Assembly: GCF_001969445.1 (NCBI RefSeq)
Contig: NZ_CP017297.1
Coordinates: 3,472,001-3,536,000, forward strand
Length of the DNA: 64,000 nucleotides
Source: Brachybacterium sp. P6-10-X1
GTDB lineage: Bacteria > Actinomycetota > Actinomycetes > Actinomycetales > Dermabacteraceae
Reading direction: 5' to 3'
Shown: positions 7,813 through 15,797 of the stretch, piece after piece
Layout: each line of letters opens with the position of its first letter
Position numbering within the stretch: position 1 is the first letter of the stretch
Translations under genes and position numbers: made by a program
Notes under the pieces: model-generated
What the model saw: only the letters and a program-made list of their open reading frames with translations
Databases searched by the model: none
Told to the model about the DNA's origin: nothing

Positions 7813-9351
7813 TCACTCCTGGTCGGCGTCTGCTGCGGACGACTCCTCACCGGTCACGAACTCGGCCAGGTGCTGCGACAGGGCCCGGCGGCTCGGCTCG
7901 TGGCAATACATCATGTGCCCTGCCTCGTAGTACTCGATGCGGATCCGCTCGGTGTAGTCCTCCCGCGGGATCGCCAACTGCGCCAGCACGTGCTCACTGG
8001 CGTGGAACGGGGTCGCGGCATCGTGGTAACCGTGGGAGACCAGCACCCTCGTGTGCGGGGACTTGCGCAGCAGCCGCGCCAGGTCCGAGGCGACCTCGAC
8101 GGAGCGGTTCTCGAAGTCCTGGTAGCTCCACGGGTGCACACGGCCCGACATGATCTCGTAGACCACGTCGCTGGTGAAGTCGAGCTCGCGGCGCAGGTAC
8201 TGGTTGATGGTCGCGGTGTACGACGGGGCGAGCTGGTCGATCGACGGATCCGTCTCCATCGTGGCGGTGTTGCCATCGCCTGCAGGAGCGGTGAATCGCC
8301 CGTCGATGCGCCCGGTCAGCAGGCCCTGCTCACGCAGGAGCTCGGCGAGGAACGCCTGATGCTCGACGCGCAGGTTCGCCCGCTGGACCCAGTCGGGATC
8401 CACGCCGATCAGGGCGCCGATCCGCGCGGCGGCCTCTTGCTTCTGCTCGGGCGCCAAGCGTGCTCCGGCCGCCAGCAGCGCCGGGTACTCCTGCTCCGCG
8501 AAGGCCTCCGCCTCGTCGACCACGTCCTGCAGCAGACGGCCCTCGTGCTTGCCGTGCGCATGCGCGATCGCCGCATAGGTGGGCAGGTAGTGGACGTAGG
8601 GGCGGTCGTTGCCCTCGGCGAAGCGGATGGTGCCGAAGTCCAGCACCGGCGAGATCAGGGCGATCCCCGCGACCGCGACGTAATAGCGGTCCATGAGGCG
8701 TGCGGCGACCGCGGAAGCGCGGGTGGTGCCGTAGGACTCTCCCGCCAGGAACAGCGGCGAGGTCCAGCGCTGGTTCCGGGTCAGCCAGTCGATCACGAAC
8801 GATGCCATCAGATCACGATCCGCGGCCAGCCCGTGGTGGCGGTCGCTCTTCGCTCCCGGCACGGGACGTGAATAGCCGGTGGTCATCGCATCGACCACCA
8901 CCAGGTCCGCCTGGCGCAGGATCGTCTCGTGGTTGTCGAGCAGGCGGTGCGGTGGCGCCGCGGGAGCTCCGGCATCGCCCGAGTCCACCCGACGCGGGCC
9001 GAGCAGTCCCAGGTGCAGCCACACCGTCGAGGCGCCCGGGCCGCCGTTGAAGGCGAAGACCACCGGGCGCTCCTGCTCGCCCGTGCCGTGGGCGGCGTGG
9101 CCCTGAGCGACGTAGGAGACGGAGAACAGCTCGGCGTAGGCGGTGCCGCGCCCGTACTCCTCGCCCTCGGGCTCCTCCTTCAGCACCACGGTGCCGGTGG
9201 TCGCCGTGTAGTCCAGTGCGCCGTCGGGCAGCGCCAGGGAGTGCAGCGTGGTGACCAGATGGTCCTCGCGCTTCTCGGCGTCGGTGCCGGCGTCGGGGCC
9301 GGGGGCGTTCTTCGCGGTGTCGGGGGAAGGGGTGGTGGGCTCGGCGTTCAC
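7813..9351 (-). CDS. S10-family serine carboxypeptidase-like protein
   Basis: A 512-residue alpha/beta-hydrolase of peptidase family S10. The oxyanion-side motif FNGGPGASTVW near residue 95, the nucleophile serine in LAGESYGTTRA near 190, the aspartate in SHGYHDAATPF near 435 and the histidine in YEAGHMMYCHE near 480 give the full Ser-Asp-His triad. No signal peptide is visible, so it is probably cytosolic, unlike fungal or plant vacuolar relatives. The GTG at 9351 is preferred: AAGGAG precedes it, and the longer upstream frame consists of minisatellite. The N-terminal 40 residues are Pro/Ala/Asp-rich and likely disordered. The physiological substrate is unknown. Confidence 0.8.
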   Translation of the reverse strand: MNAEPTTPSPDTAKNAPGPDAGTDAEKREDHLVTTLHSLALPDGALDYTATTGTVVLKEEPEGEEYGRGTAYAELFSVSYVAQGHAAHGTGEQERPVVFAFNGGPGASTVWLHLGLLGPRRVDSGDAGAPAAPPHRLLDNHETILRQADLVVVDAMTTGYSRPVPGAKSDRHHGLAADRDLMASFVIDWLTRNQRWTSPLFLAGESYGTTRASAVAARLMDRYYVAVAGIALISPVLDFGTIRFAEGNDRPYVHYLPTYAAIAHAHGKHEGRLLQDVVDEAEAFAEQEYPALLAAGARLAPEQKQEAAARIGALIGVDPDWVQRANLRVEHQAFLAELLREQGLLTGRIDGRFTAPAGDGNTATMETDPSIDQLAPSYTATINQYLRRELDFTSDVVYEIMSGRVHPWSYQDFENRSVEVASDLARLLRKSPHTRVLVSHGYHDAATPFHASEHVLAQLAIPREDYTERIRIEYYEAGHMMYCHEPSRRALSQHLAEFVTGEESSAADADQE

Positions 9352-9544
9352 TCGTGCTCCTTCGTCGGATCCGGCGTCGACGTCGATGCTATGCGAGCGG
9401 CGTGTCCAGGGGCCGAGGTCCGGGTGCCGGTGCCGGGTGTTGGGCACGGGTGCCGGGCGCCGGGTGCCGGGCACGGGTGTCGCGCGCCGGTGCCGGGCGC
9501 CGGTGCCTGCGGTTCGGGGCCAGGCCTGGCCCCGGGGTGGGGCG

Positions 9545-9677
9545 ACGACATGTGGCTCGGTCGGCGACATGTGGCTCGGCCTGCGACATGCGGCTCGGCC
9601 TGCGACATGTGGCTCGGTCGGCGACGTGTGGCTCGGTCTGCGACATGCGGCTCGGCCCGCGACATGCGGCCCGGAAA
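9545..9677. repeat. Tandem minisatellite, 19-bp unit, 7 copies (in a 470-bp gap)
   Basis: The unit GCGACATGTGGCTCGGTCG repeats seven times with T/C and A/G exchanges. The rest of the gap 9352-9821 holds a second, looser array at about 9420-9515 built on GGTGCCGGGC-like units, and a strong hairpin at 9681. Nothing in the gap looks coding. Confidence 0.85.
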
Positions 9678-9680
9678 CGC

Positions 9681-9726
9681 CGAATCCCCCGATCCGCATC
9701 GTTCATGGTGCGGATCGGGGGATTCG
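9681..9726. terminator. Hairpin terminator, perfect 18-bp stem
   Basis: The arm CGAATCCCCCGATCCGCA at 9681-9698 pairs perfectly with 9709-9726 across a 10-nt loop. It lies about 100 bp past the stop of the symporter operon on the minus strand. No U-tract follows, as is usual in high-GC actinobacteria. The arm shares CGAATCC.CCGATCC with the hairpin at 15679. Confidence 0.7.
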
Positions 9727-9821
9727 AGATCCGGTCGCCGGCGTGTCATCCGCCGAGCATGACCTTGTGTCGGTCGTCGAGCGGAGCCTCAGGTGTCAGT
9801 CGCCCAGCGGGACCTCGTGTG

Positions 9822-10157
9822 TCAGTCGTCCAGCGGGGAGATGTCGCGAGGCTCCTCCGCGCCCTCCTCGTTGTCGCGGACGACCATGCGGATCGGGTCC
9901 ACCTTGGTCCAGACCACGAAGGCGATGGCCACGATGACCATGGCCAGGCCCGCCCAGAGGTTGGCGTTGAGACCGTCGGTCTTCTCGGCGGCGCCCTCGT
10001 CGAAGGCGAAGATGCCCATCGCCAGCAGGATGAGGCCGAACAGGCCCAGCAGGACGCCGATGAAGTTGCGGATGTCGAAGGCGCCGGCGGTCTCGACGTG
10101 TCCGGAATCGGGAACGTCGCTCGCGCCGCCGGGGGCTTCCTGGGGAGTGGGGGTCAT
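9822..10157 (-). CDS. Small two-helix membrane protein, symporter partner
   Basis: A 111-residue protein with two predicted membrane helices (about residues 30-50 and 67-85) and an acidic C-terminus ending in ISPLDD. The ATG at 10157 sits 10 bp after the symporter stop codon, and its AAGGAG ribosome site overlaps the end of that gene, so the two are translationally linked. I do not recognise a named family. Small helpers encoded next to SSS transporters are common, and an accessory or stability role is inference. Confidence 0.7.
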   Translation of the reverse strand: MTPTPQEAPGGASDVPDSGHVETAGAFDIRNFIGVLLGLFGLILLAMGIFAFDEGAAEKTDGLNANLWAGLAMVIVAIAFVVWTKVDPIRMVVRDNEEGAEEPRDISPLDD

Positions 10158-10167
10158 GTCTGGCTCC

Positions 10168-11865
10168 TTAGGCGAACAGGACGTTGAGGATGATGACGAA
10201 GCCCAGGGCAATGCCTGCCATGGGGACGGGGCGACGCCAGAACGGCATGCCCTTCTCCTCCGGATCGACCAGGTCGGCCTTCGGGGTCTCGGAGTAGACC
10301 AGGCCCTTCAGCTCGAGGACGGGCTTCGGTGCCGTGAACTGTGTGACCACTACGGAGACCACGATGTCGACGACGAACGCGGTCGCCGCGCTCATGAAGG
10401 CGAGTCCCTGGCCCGGCAGCGTGAACACCTCGAAGAACGTCGAGGAGGACCACAGAGCGACGGCCGAGAGGGTGCCCGCCACCAGGCCGGTCCAGCCCGC
10501 GGTCGCGGTCATCCGCTTCCAGAACATGCCCAGGATGAACGTCGCGAACAGCGGTGCGTTGAAGAAGCCGAACAGCGTCTGGAGGTAGTCCATCAGGTTG
10601 GAGAACTGCCCGGCGATGAGCGCGGTGAAGATCGCGATCACGCAGGCCGCGGCCGTCGCGATGCGCCCCACCGTGATGTAGTGGCCGTCGGGCTCGTCCT
10701 TCTTCACGTACTGCTGGTACAGGTCGTAGCTGACCACGGTGTTGAAGGCGGAGATGTTCGCGGCCATGCCGGCCATGAACGCCGCCAGCAGGCCGGCGAT
10801 CGCGACGCCCAGCAGGCCGTTGGGCAGCACCTCGCGCATCAGCAGCAGCAGGGCGTCGTTGTAGGTGACGCCGGTGGCGGCGGCCTCGGCGGAATTGCCG
10901 GCATGGTCGAGCTGCTTGAACTCCGTCAGCTGGCCCACCAGCACCGCGGCGATCATGCCGGGGATGATCACGATGAAGGGGATGAACATCTTCGGGAAGG
11001 CGCCGATGATCGGCGTCATCCGAGCGGCGGTGATCGACTTGCTGGCCATCGCGCGCTGGACCTCGACGAAGTTCGTCGTCCAGTACCCGAAGGAGAGGAC
11101 GAAGCCGAGGCCGAACACGATGCCGACGACGGACAGCACAGGGCTGTCGAAGCCGGACAGTGCCTGACCGGGCCAGCTGTGCAGCTGCTCGGCCCCGAGC
11201 ATCCCGTCCCCGGCGACGCGCTCCTTCATGCCGCTCCAGCCGCCCACGCGGTGCAGGCCGACGAGGGTCAGCGGCAGCAGGGCCGCGACGATCACGAAGA
11301 ACTGCAGCACTTCGTTGTAGATCGCGGCGGAGAGGCCGCCGACGGTGATGTAGAACAGCACGAACGCGGCGGCGACGATGAGGCCGACCCACTGGGGCCA
11401 GCCCAGCAGGCGGTGGACGATCATGGCCAGCAGGTACAGGTTCACGCCGGCGATCAGCAGCTGGGCGATCGCGAAGCTGATCGCGTTGACCAGGTGCGCA
11501 CCGGTGCCGAAGCGCATGCGCATGAACTCCGGGACGGATCTCACCTTGGAGCCGTAGTAGAACGGCATCATCACGACGCCGAGGAACAGCATCGCGGGGA
11601 TCGCTCCGACCCAGAAGTAGTGCATCGTCGGCATGCCGAACTCCGCGCCGGTGGCGGACATGCCCATGATCTCGACGGCACCGAGGTTGGCGGAGATGAA
11701 GGCGAGGCCGGTGACCCAGGCGGGCAGGGAGCGGCCGGAGAGGAAGAACTCGATGGAGTTGGAGACCCCGCGTTTGGCGTACCAGCCGACGCCGAGCACG
11801 AACACGAAGTACAACGCGATGATCGCGTAGTCGATCCACTGAGCATCCAGGCGGATGTCGACCAT
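10168..11865 (-). CDS. Sodium:solute symporter (SSS/SGLT family)
   Basis: A 565-residue membrane transporter with about 13-14 hydrophobic helices, typical for SSS proteins. The opening FVLGVGWYAKRG, the first-helix FFLSGRSLPAW, NLGAVEIMGMSATGAE and VGGLSAAIYNEVLQFF place it in the SGLT-like sugar branch rather than the proline or pantothenate branches. It should import a solute, probably a hexose or related sugar, with Na+. It is divergent from the galactoside ABC operon, so a supporting role in galactose uptake is plausible but inferred. The ATG at 11865 is the first that gives the normal N-terminus; the upstream frame runs through repeats. Confidence 0.85.
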   Translation of the reverse strand: MVDIRLDAQWIDYAIIALYFVFVLGVGWYAKRGVSNSIEFFLSGRSLPAWVTGLAFISANLGAVEIMGMSATGAEFGMPTMHYFWVGAIPAMLFLGVVMMPFYYGSKVRSVPEFMRMRFGTGAHLVNAISFAIAQLLIAGVNLYLLAMIVHRLLGWPQWVGLIVAAAFVLFYITVGGLSAAIYNEVLQFFVIVAALLPLTLVGLHRVGGWSGMKERVAGDGMLGAEQLHSWPGQALSGFDSPVLSVVGIVFGLGFVLSFGYWTTNFVEVQRAMASKSITAARMTPIIGAFPKMFIPFIVIIPGMIAAVLVGQLTEFKQLDHAGNSAEAAATGVTYNDALLLLMREVLPNGLLGVAIAGLLAAFMAGMAANISAFNTVVSYDLYQQYVKKDEPDGHYITVGRIATAAACVIAIFTALIAGQFSNLMDYLQTLFGFFNAPLFATFILGMFWKRMTATAGWTGLVAGTLSAVALWSSSTFFEVFTLPGQGLAFMSAATAFVVDIVVSVVVTQFTAPKPVLELKGLVYSETPKADLVDPEEKGMPFWRRPVPMAGIALGFVIILNVLFA

Positions 11866-12028
11866 GGGGACCAGCTTTCCGGAGGAGGAAGAGGGAAGGG
11901 CGCCTCGAGGTGCGGCGCCCTGTTGCGCGGGCCTCGGGGCGGCGGATCCTGACCGCCGGGCGGATACGCTACCACCGGAAGGGACCCCTCGCGACGGAGA
12001 CCTGTGGCAATCGCGCGACAGGCGCGGT

Positions 12029-12049
12029 GTGTCCATGATATACGGACAC
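12029..12049 (-). promoter_or_regulatory. Possible operator/promoter of the symporter operon
   Basis: GTGTCC and GGACAC form an inverted repeat around ATGATATAC, an AT-rich core that on the minus strand offers a -10-like TATCAT. It lies about 165 bp upstream of the symporter start. Regulator unknown. Confidence 0.4.
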
Positions 12050-12161
12050 GGTCCGCTCGCCGCCGTCACGTCTTCCTCGGACCCAGGTCTTCCTCGGCCC
12101 AGGTCGCGCGGCCGTCGGCCTCGGCGTCCTTCCGCCCGGCGCCGATCCCCGGGCATCAGGT

Positions 12162-12218
12162 CGAGATCTGCGCAGTTGTTGCCAAAACGTCGGGTGGCAC
12201 CGACAATGCAGAGTTCGG
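12162..12218. repeat. Copy C of a dispersed 57-60 bp imperfect palindrome
   Basis: It begins CGAGATCTGCGC and ends GCAGAGTTCGG, and aligns without gaps to the elements at 30202 and 31188. Shared landmarks are TTGTT(C/G)CCA(A/T)A in the left half and GC(A/C)CCGACAA(C/T)GCAGAG(C/T)TCGG in the right half. Its right arm continues directly into the 41-bp tandem array. Confidence 0.7.
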
Positions 12219-12355
12219 TGCGTGGCGGGTGCGGGTGGCACCGACAATGCAGAGCTCGGTGCGTGGCGGGTGCGGGTGGCACCGACAATGCAGAGTTCGG
12301 CGCGTGGCGGGGGTGGGTGGCGCCGGCGATGCAGAGCTCGGCGCGGGCGGGGTGG
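12193..12355. repeat. Tandem minisatellite, 41-bp unit, about 4 copies (in a 613-bp gap)
   Basis: GGTGGCACCGACAATGCAGA-type units recur with an exact 41-bp period (phase points 12195, 12236, 12277, 12318). Each unit carries the GCAGAG(C/T)TCGG arm of the dispersed palindrome. The gap 11866-12478 also holds the symporter promoter region and the LacI-type operator at 12389; I see no gene in it. Confidence 0.85.
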
Positions 12356-12388
12356 GACTGCTCGGGATCTTCGCGTACCATCACGATC

Positions 12389-12402
12389 CGTGAACGTTCA
12401 CG
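12389..12402. promoter_or_regulatory. LacI-family operator, perfect 14-bp palindrome
   Basis: CGTGAACGTTCACG is a perfect palindrome with the central AACGTT/CG step typical of LacI/GalR operators. It lies 77 bp before the sugar-binding protein start and just after a -10-like TACCAT at about 12376. No LacI gene is next to it; the repressor is probably encoded outside the window. Confidence 0.75.
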
Positions 12403-12478
12403 CCTCCAGCGGCGCCCAGCCACGACGATGCGGCTACGCTCACGAGGAACTCGAGGACGAGGAAGGATAAGGAGAGCG

Positions 12479-13813
12479 ATGAAGCCACGTCTGACCCGGC
12501 GCACTGCGCTGGCGGGGTCCGGGGCGGCGATGGTGGCCGGCCTGGCCGCCTGCGCACCGCCGAGCCCCGGCACCGTCAATAACGAACCGACCATCCCGGC
12601 CAGCGACGGTCCGGTGACCCTGAGCTACTGGGCCTGGCTGAAGGATCTGCAGAAGGTCGCCGACATCTTCAATGAGAAGCAGGACCGGATCAAGGTGGAG
12701 ACCACCTGGATCCCGGGCGGCAACTCCGGCGGCTACGCCAAGATCCTGTCCGCGGTCTCCGCGGGCGGCGGCCCGGACATCGCCCAGATCGAGCTGCGTC
12801 AGGTCCCGGAGTTCGCCCTCGCGGGCGCGCTGACGGAGCTGACCCGCTATGGCTTCGCCGACCAGGCCGACGCCTTCGACCCCGGTGCCCTCAGCCAGGT
12901 CAAGGTCGGCGACACCTACTGGGCCGTTCCGCAGGACTCCGGGCCCGTGGCCACGTTCTACAACCGTGAGGTGCTGGAGGAGGAGATGGGGCTCGAGCCC
13001 CCGGCCACCTGGGAGGAGTTCCGCGAGCTCGCGGGAATCGTCTCCGAGGCCGGCAAGAACCTGATCACCCTCGATCCGTCGGACGGCTCCTACCTCATCT
13101 CCTGGATGATGCAGTCCGGCGCCCTGTGGTTCCGGCCCGAAGGTGATGCCTGGATCGTGGACATGACCGGCGACGCCTCGATGCGGGTCGCGGAGTTCTG
13201 GGACGAGATCCTGGCCGCGAAGATCATCGGCACCGGCTATGGCGCGTTCTCCACCCCGTGGATGGCTGCCGCCGGCGAGGGCAACGTGCTCGCCACCATC
13301 GGCGGCTCGTGGTCCGACGCGCTCATCCAGTCGGTGCCCAACGGGGAGGGCAAGTGGGCCGTGTCCCCCATGCCGACCTGGCCCGACGGGTACGCCTCCG
13401 GGGCGCACGGCGGCTCCTCGGGGGCCGTGCTGTCGACCAGCGAGCATCCCGTCGAGGCGCTGGAGTTCCTCACCTGGATGTGCACCGACCCCGAGGGGAT
13501 CGACGCGATGATCAAGTACTCCGGCATCGGCTGGTCGCCGGCCAAGGACTACATCGGCAAGACCCGCCAGGAGCCGTCGGAGTTCTTCTCGGGCCAGAAC
13601 TACAACGAGGAGGTCATCCTGCCCATGGCGGAGGGCCAGAACCTCGACTGGACCTGGGCGCCCATGATGCAGCGCGTCTCTGCCATCGTCGGTGACGGCA
13701 TGACGACGGCCGTCAGCGGGGAGGTCCCGCTGGTGGACATGCTCCCGCAGACCCAGACGGAGATCGTGAAGATCATGCGGGACATGGGACTGAACGCGGA
13801 GGAGGCACGATGA
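12479..13813 (+). CDS. Sugar ABC importer, substrate-binding lipoprotein
   Basis: A 444-residue family-1 extracellular solute-binding protein. The N-terminus has a twin-arginine-like LTRRTALAGSG, a hydrophobic stretch and a lipobox cysteine in GLAACAPP near residue 23. It should therefore be lipid-anchored outside the membrane and deliver a sugar, probably a galactoside, to the two downstream permeases. AAGGAG 5 nt upstream supports the start. It is the first gene of an operon behind the LacI-type operator. The substrate is inferred from the GH42 and GH35 genes further down. Confidence 0.88.
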   Translation: MKPRLTRRTALAGSGAAMVAGLAACAPPSPGTVNNEPTIPASDGPVTLSYWAWLKDLQKVADIFNEKQDRIKVETTWIPGGNSGGYAKILSAVSAGGGPDIAQIELRQVPEFALAGALTELTRYGFADQADAFDPGALSQVKVGDTYWAVPQDSGPVATFYNREVLEEEMGLEPPATWEEFRELAGIVSEAGKNLITLDPSDGSYLISWMMQSGALWFRPEGDAWIVDMTGDASMRVAEFWDEILAAKIIGTGYGAFSTPWMAAAGEGNVLATIGGSWSDALIQSVPNGEGKWAVSPMPTWPDGYASGAHGGSSGAVLSTSEHPVEALEFLTWMCTDPEGIDAMIKYSGIGWSPAKDYIGKTRQEPSEFFSGQNYNEEVILPMAEGQNLDWTWAPMMQRVSAIVGDGMTTAVSGEVPLVDMLPQTQTEIVKIMRDMGLNAEEAR

Positions 13814-14694
13814 GGTCCAAGACAGCACCCTGGATCCTGCTCGCCCCGTTCCTGGTGATCTTCATCGGCACCATGATCGTGCCGATCATCATGGCGATCG
13901 GGTACTCATTCAGCTCCGTGGAGCGCTCCGGCCTGCTCGGCGAGGGCGGTGTCACCAACAGCTTCGCCGGATTCGAGAACTACATCAAGGCCCTGTCGAA
14001 CGCGAACTTCGTCGAGTCGATCGGCCGCATGGTCCTGTTCGGCGCCGTGCAGGTGACCGTGATGATCGTGGCCGCCACGATCCTCGCGCTGCTGCTGGAG
14101 AGCGCCAGCGCCAAGTGGCCGGGCTTCTTCCGGGCCACCTACTTCCTGCCCTACGGGATCCCCGGCGTGATCGCCACGATCCTGTGGTCGTTCCTGTACA
14201 TCCCGGGGCTGAGCCCGATCGTGGACGTGCTGGGCTGGGTGGGTCTGGAGATCGACTTCCTCGGCCCCAACATGGTGCTGTGGTCGATCGCGAACATCGT
14301 GACCTGGACGTACACCGGCTACAACATGCTCATCATCATCGCGCAGCTCAAGGCGATCCCCGGTGAGCTCTACGAGGCCGCGAAGATCGACGGCGCCAGC
14401 GGCTTCCGGGTGGCGATGGCGATCCAGTTGCCGCTGATCCGGCCCGCCCTGCTGCTGACGGTCATCTTCTCGATCATCGGCACCCTGCAGCTGTTCGCCG
14501 AGCCGCGACTGATGCAGACCATGAGCGCCGGGATCACCTCGGAGTACACCCCGAACATGTCCGCCTACGCCTTCGCGTTCCAGTACAACGACATCGGCAT
14601 GGCGGCCGCGCAGGCCGTGATCATCGCGGTCTCCGCGTTCCTCCTCTCGGCGGTCGCGCTGGGAGTCTCCTCCTGGACGGAGAAGCGTCGATGA
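13810..14694 (+). CDS. Sugar ABC importer permease (MalF type)
   Basis: A 294-residue integral membrane protein with six predicted helices. It carries the cytoplasmic EAA loop (LYEAAKIDGASGFRVAMAIQLPLIRP, near residues 195-220) that docks the importer ATPase. The start overlaps the binding-protein stop by 4 bp (ATGA), and the next permease overlaps its end by 4 bp, so the three are one transcription and translation unit. No ATPase gene accompanies them, as is common for CUT1-type importers sharing MsmK. Confidence 0.9.
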   Translation: MRSKTAPWILLAPFLVIFIGTMIVPIIMAIGYSFSSVERSGLLGEGGVTNSFAGFENYIKALSNANFVESIGRMVLFGAVQVTVMIVAATILALLLESASAKWPGFFRATYFLPYGIPGVIATILWSFLYIPGLSPIVDVLGWVGLEIDFLGPNMVLWSIANIVTWTYTGYNMLIIIAQLKAIPGELYEAAKIDGASGFRVAMAIQLPLIRPALLLTVIFSIIGTLQLFAEPRLMQTMSAGITSEYTPNMSAYAFAFQYNDIGMAAAQAVIIAVSAFLLSAVALGVSSWTEKRR

Positions 14695-15644
14695 CCACCT
14701 CGAACACCACACGCGACAGCGAGACCGCCGCTGCCGAGCGCCGTCAGGCCTCCGCCGCCAAGCGGGCCGGGCGCGAGACCCGCGCCGGGGCCCGTGACGC
14801 GGGGCGCAAGCCCACGACGACCATCCTGATCACCACGATCCTCGTGCTCGTGGCGTTCTACTTCCTGATCCCCGTCTACTGGGTGGTCATCAACGCCACG
14901 AAGTCGACCGAGGACCTGTTCGGCACCAGCGGATTCTGGTTCGGGAACGGCTTCCAGCTGTGGGAGAACGTCAAGGCCGTGTTCGCGGCCAACGGCGGCA
15001 TCTTCCCGCGCTGGGCGCTGAACTCCGTGCTCTACGCCGGGGTCGGCTCCGTGCTGGCCACCTACTTCGCGACCGCCGCGGGGTACGCCCTGGCCAAGTA
15101 CCGCTTCCCGGGACGCCGCTTCGTGTACGTGCTGGTCCTGGGTGGCGTGCTGGTGCCCGGCACCGCCGTCGCGCTGCCGCTGTTCTTCCTGTTCAGCTCG
15201 ATCGGGATCACCAACACCTACTGGGCGGTGCTGATCCCGTCGCTGGTCAGTCCGTTCGGGTTGTTCCTGGCCTCGATCTACGCCAGCGCCGCGGTGCCCG
15301 ACGAGCTGCTCGAGGCCGGCCGGATCGACGGCGTGGGAGAGATCGGGCTGTTCCACCGCCTCGCGCTGCCGCAGCTGACCCCGGCCATCGTGACCATCGT
15401 GCTGTTCCAGTTCGTCGCGATCTGGAACAACTACATGCTCCCGCTGGTGATGCTGGCCGACGAGAGGCTCTACCCGATCACCCTGGGACTGGACAACTGG
15501 AGGGCGCAGACCGACCGGCTGCCGGAGTTCTACCAGCTGACCACCACCGGCGCGCTGCTGTCGGTGATCCCGCTGGCGATCCTCATCCTGGTGCTGCAGC
15601 GCTTCTGGCGCGGCGGCCTCACCGAGGGCTCCATCAAGGGCTGA
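14691..15644 (+). CDS. Sugar ABC importer permease (MalG type)
   Basis: A 317-residue second permease. It has a charged cytoplasmic N-terminus (about 40 residues rich in Arg/Ala), six helices and the EAA loop LLEAGRIDGVGEIGLFHRLALPQL near residues 205-228. It pairs with the MalF-type subunit and ends the importer unit; a hairpin terminator follows 35 bp after its stop. Function is firm at the family level; the sugar is inferred from the neighbourhood. Confidence 0.9.
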   Translation: MTTSNTTRDSETAAAERRQASAAKRAGRETRAGARDAGRKPTTTILITTILVLVAFYFLIPVYWVVINATKSTEDLFGTSGFWFGNGFQLWENVKAVFAANGGIFPRWALNSVLYAGVGSVLATYFATAAGYALAKYRFPGRRFVYVLVLGGVLVPGTAVALPLFFLFSSIGITNTYWAVLIPSLVSPFGLFLASIYASAAVPDELLEAGRIDGVGEIGLFHRLALPQLTPAIVTIVLFQFVAIWNNYMLPLVMLADERLYPITLGLDNWRAQTDRLPEFYQLTTTGALLSVIPLAILILVLQRFWRGGLTEGSIKG

Positions 15645-15678
15645 TCCCCGGACCGCCCGCGACGCGCGGGACCACTCA

Positions 15679-15726
15679 CCGAATCCACCGATCCATGTCA
15701 CGTCCGGCACGGATCGGTGGATTCGG
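15679..15726. terminator. Hairpin terminator, perfect 16-bp stem
   Basis: CCGAATCCACCGATCC at 15679-15694 pairs with 15711-15726 over a 16-nt loop. It separates the importer genes from the serpin gene. The arm is a near copy of the hairpin at 9681. Confidence 0.7.
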
Positions 15727-15797
15727 CATGCGTGTCGCGACGGGCCTGGACGGTCGGCGCGCTTGCTTCCGCGAGTGTCCTGCCGTTCCATGAGGAC

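Noticed and set aside
9793-11952. Long plus-strand frame opposite the symporter gene
   Set aside because: The predicted peptide is low-complexity (Asp/His/Gly/Arg). The minus strand encodes a full SSS transporter with ribosome sites and a terminator.
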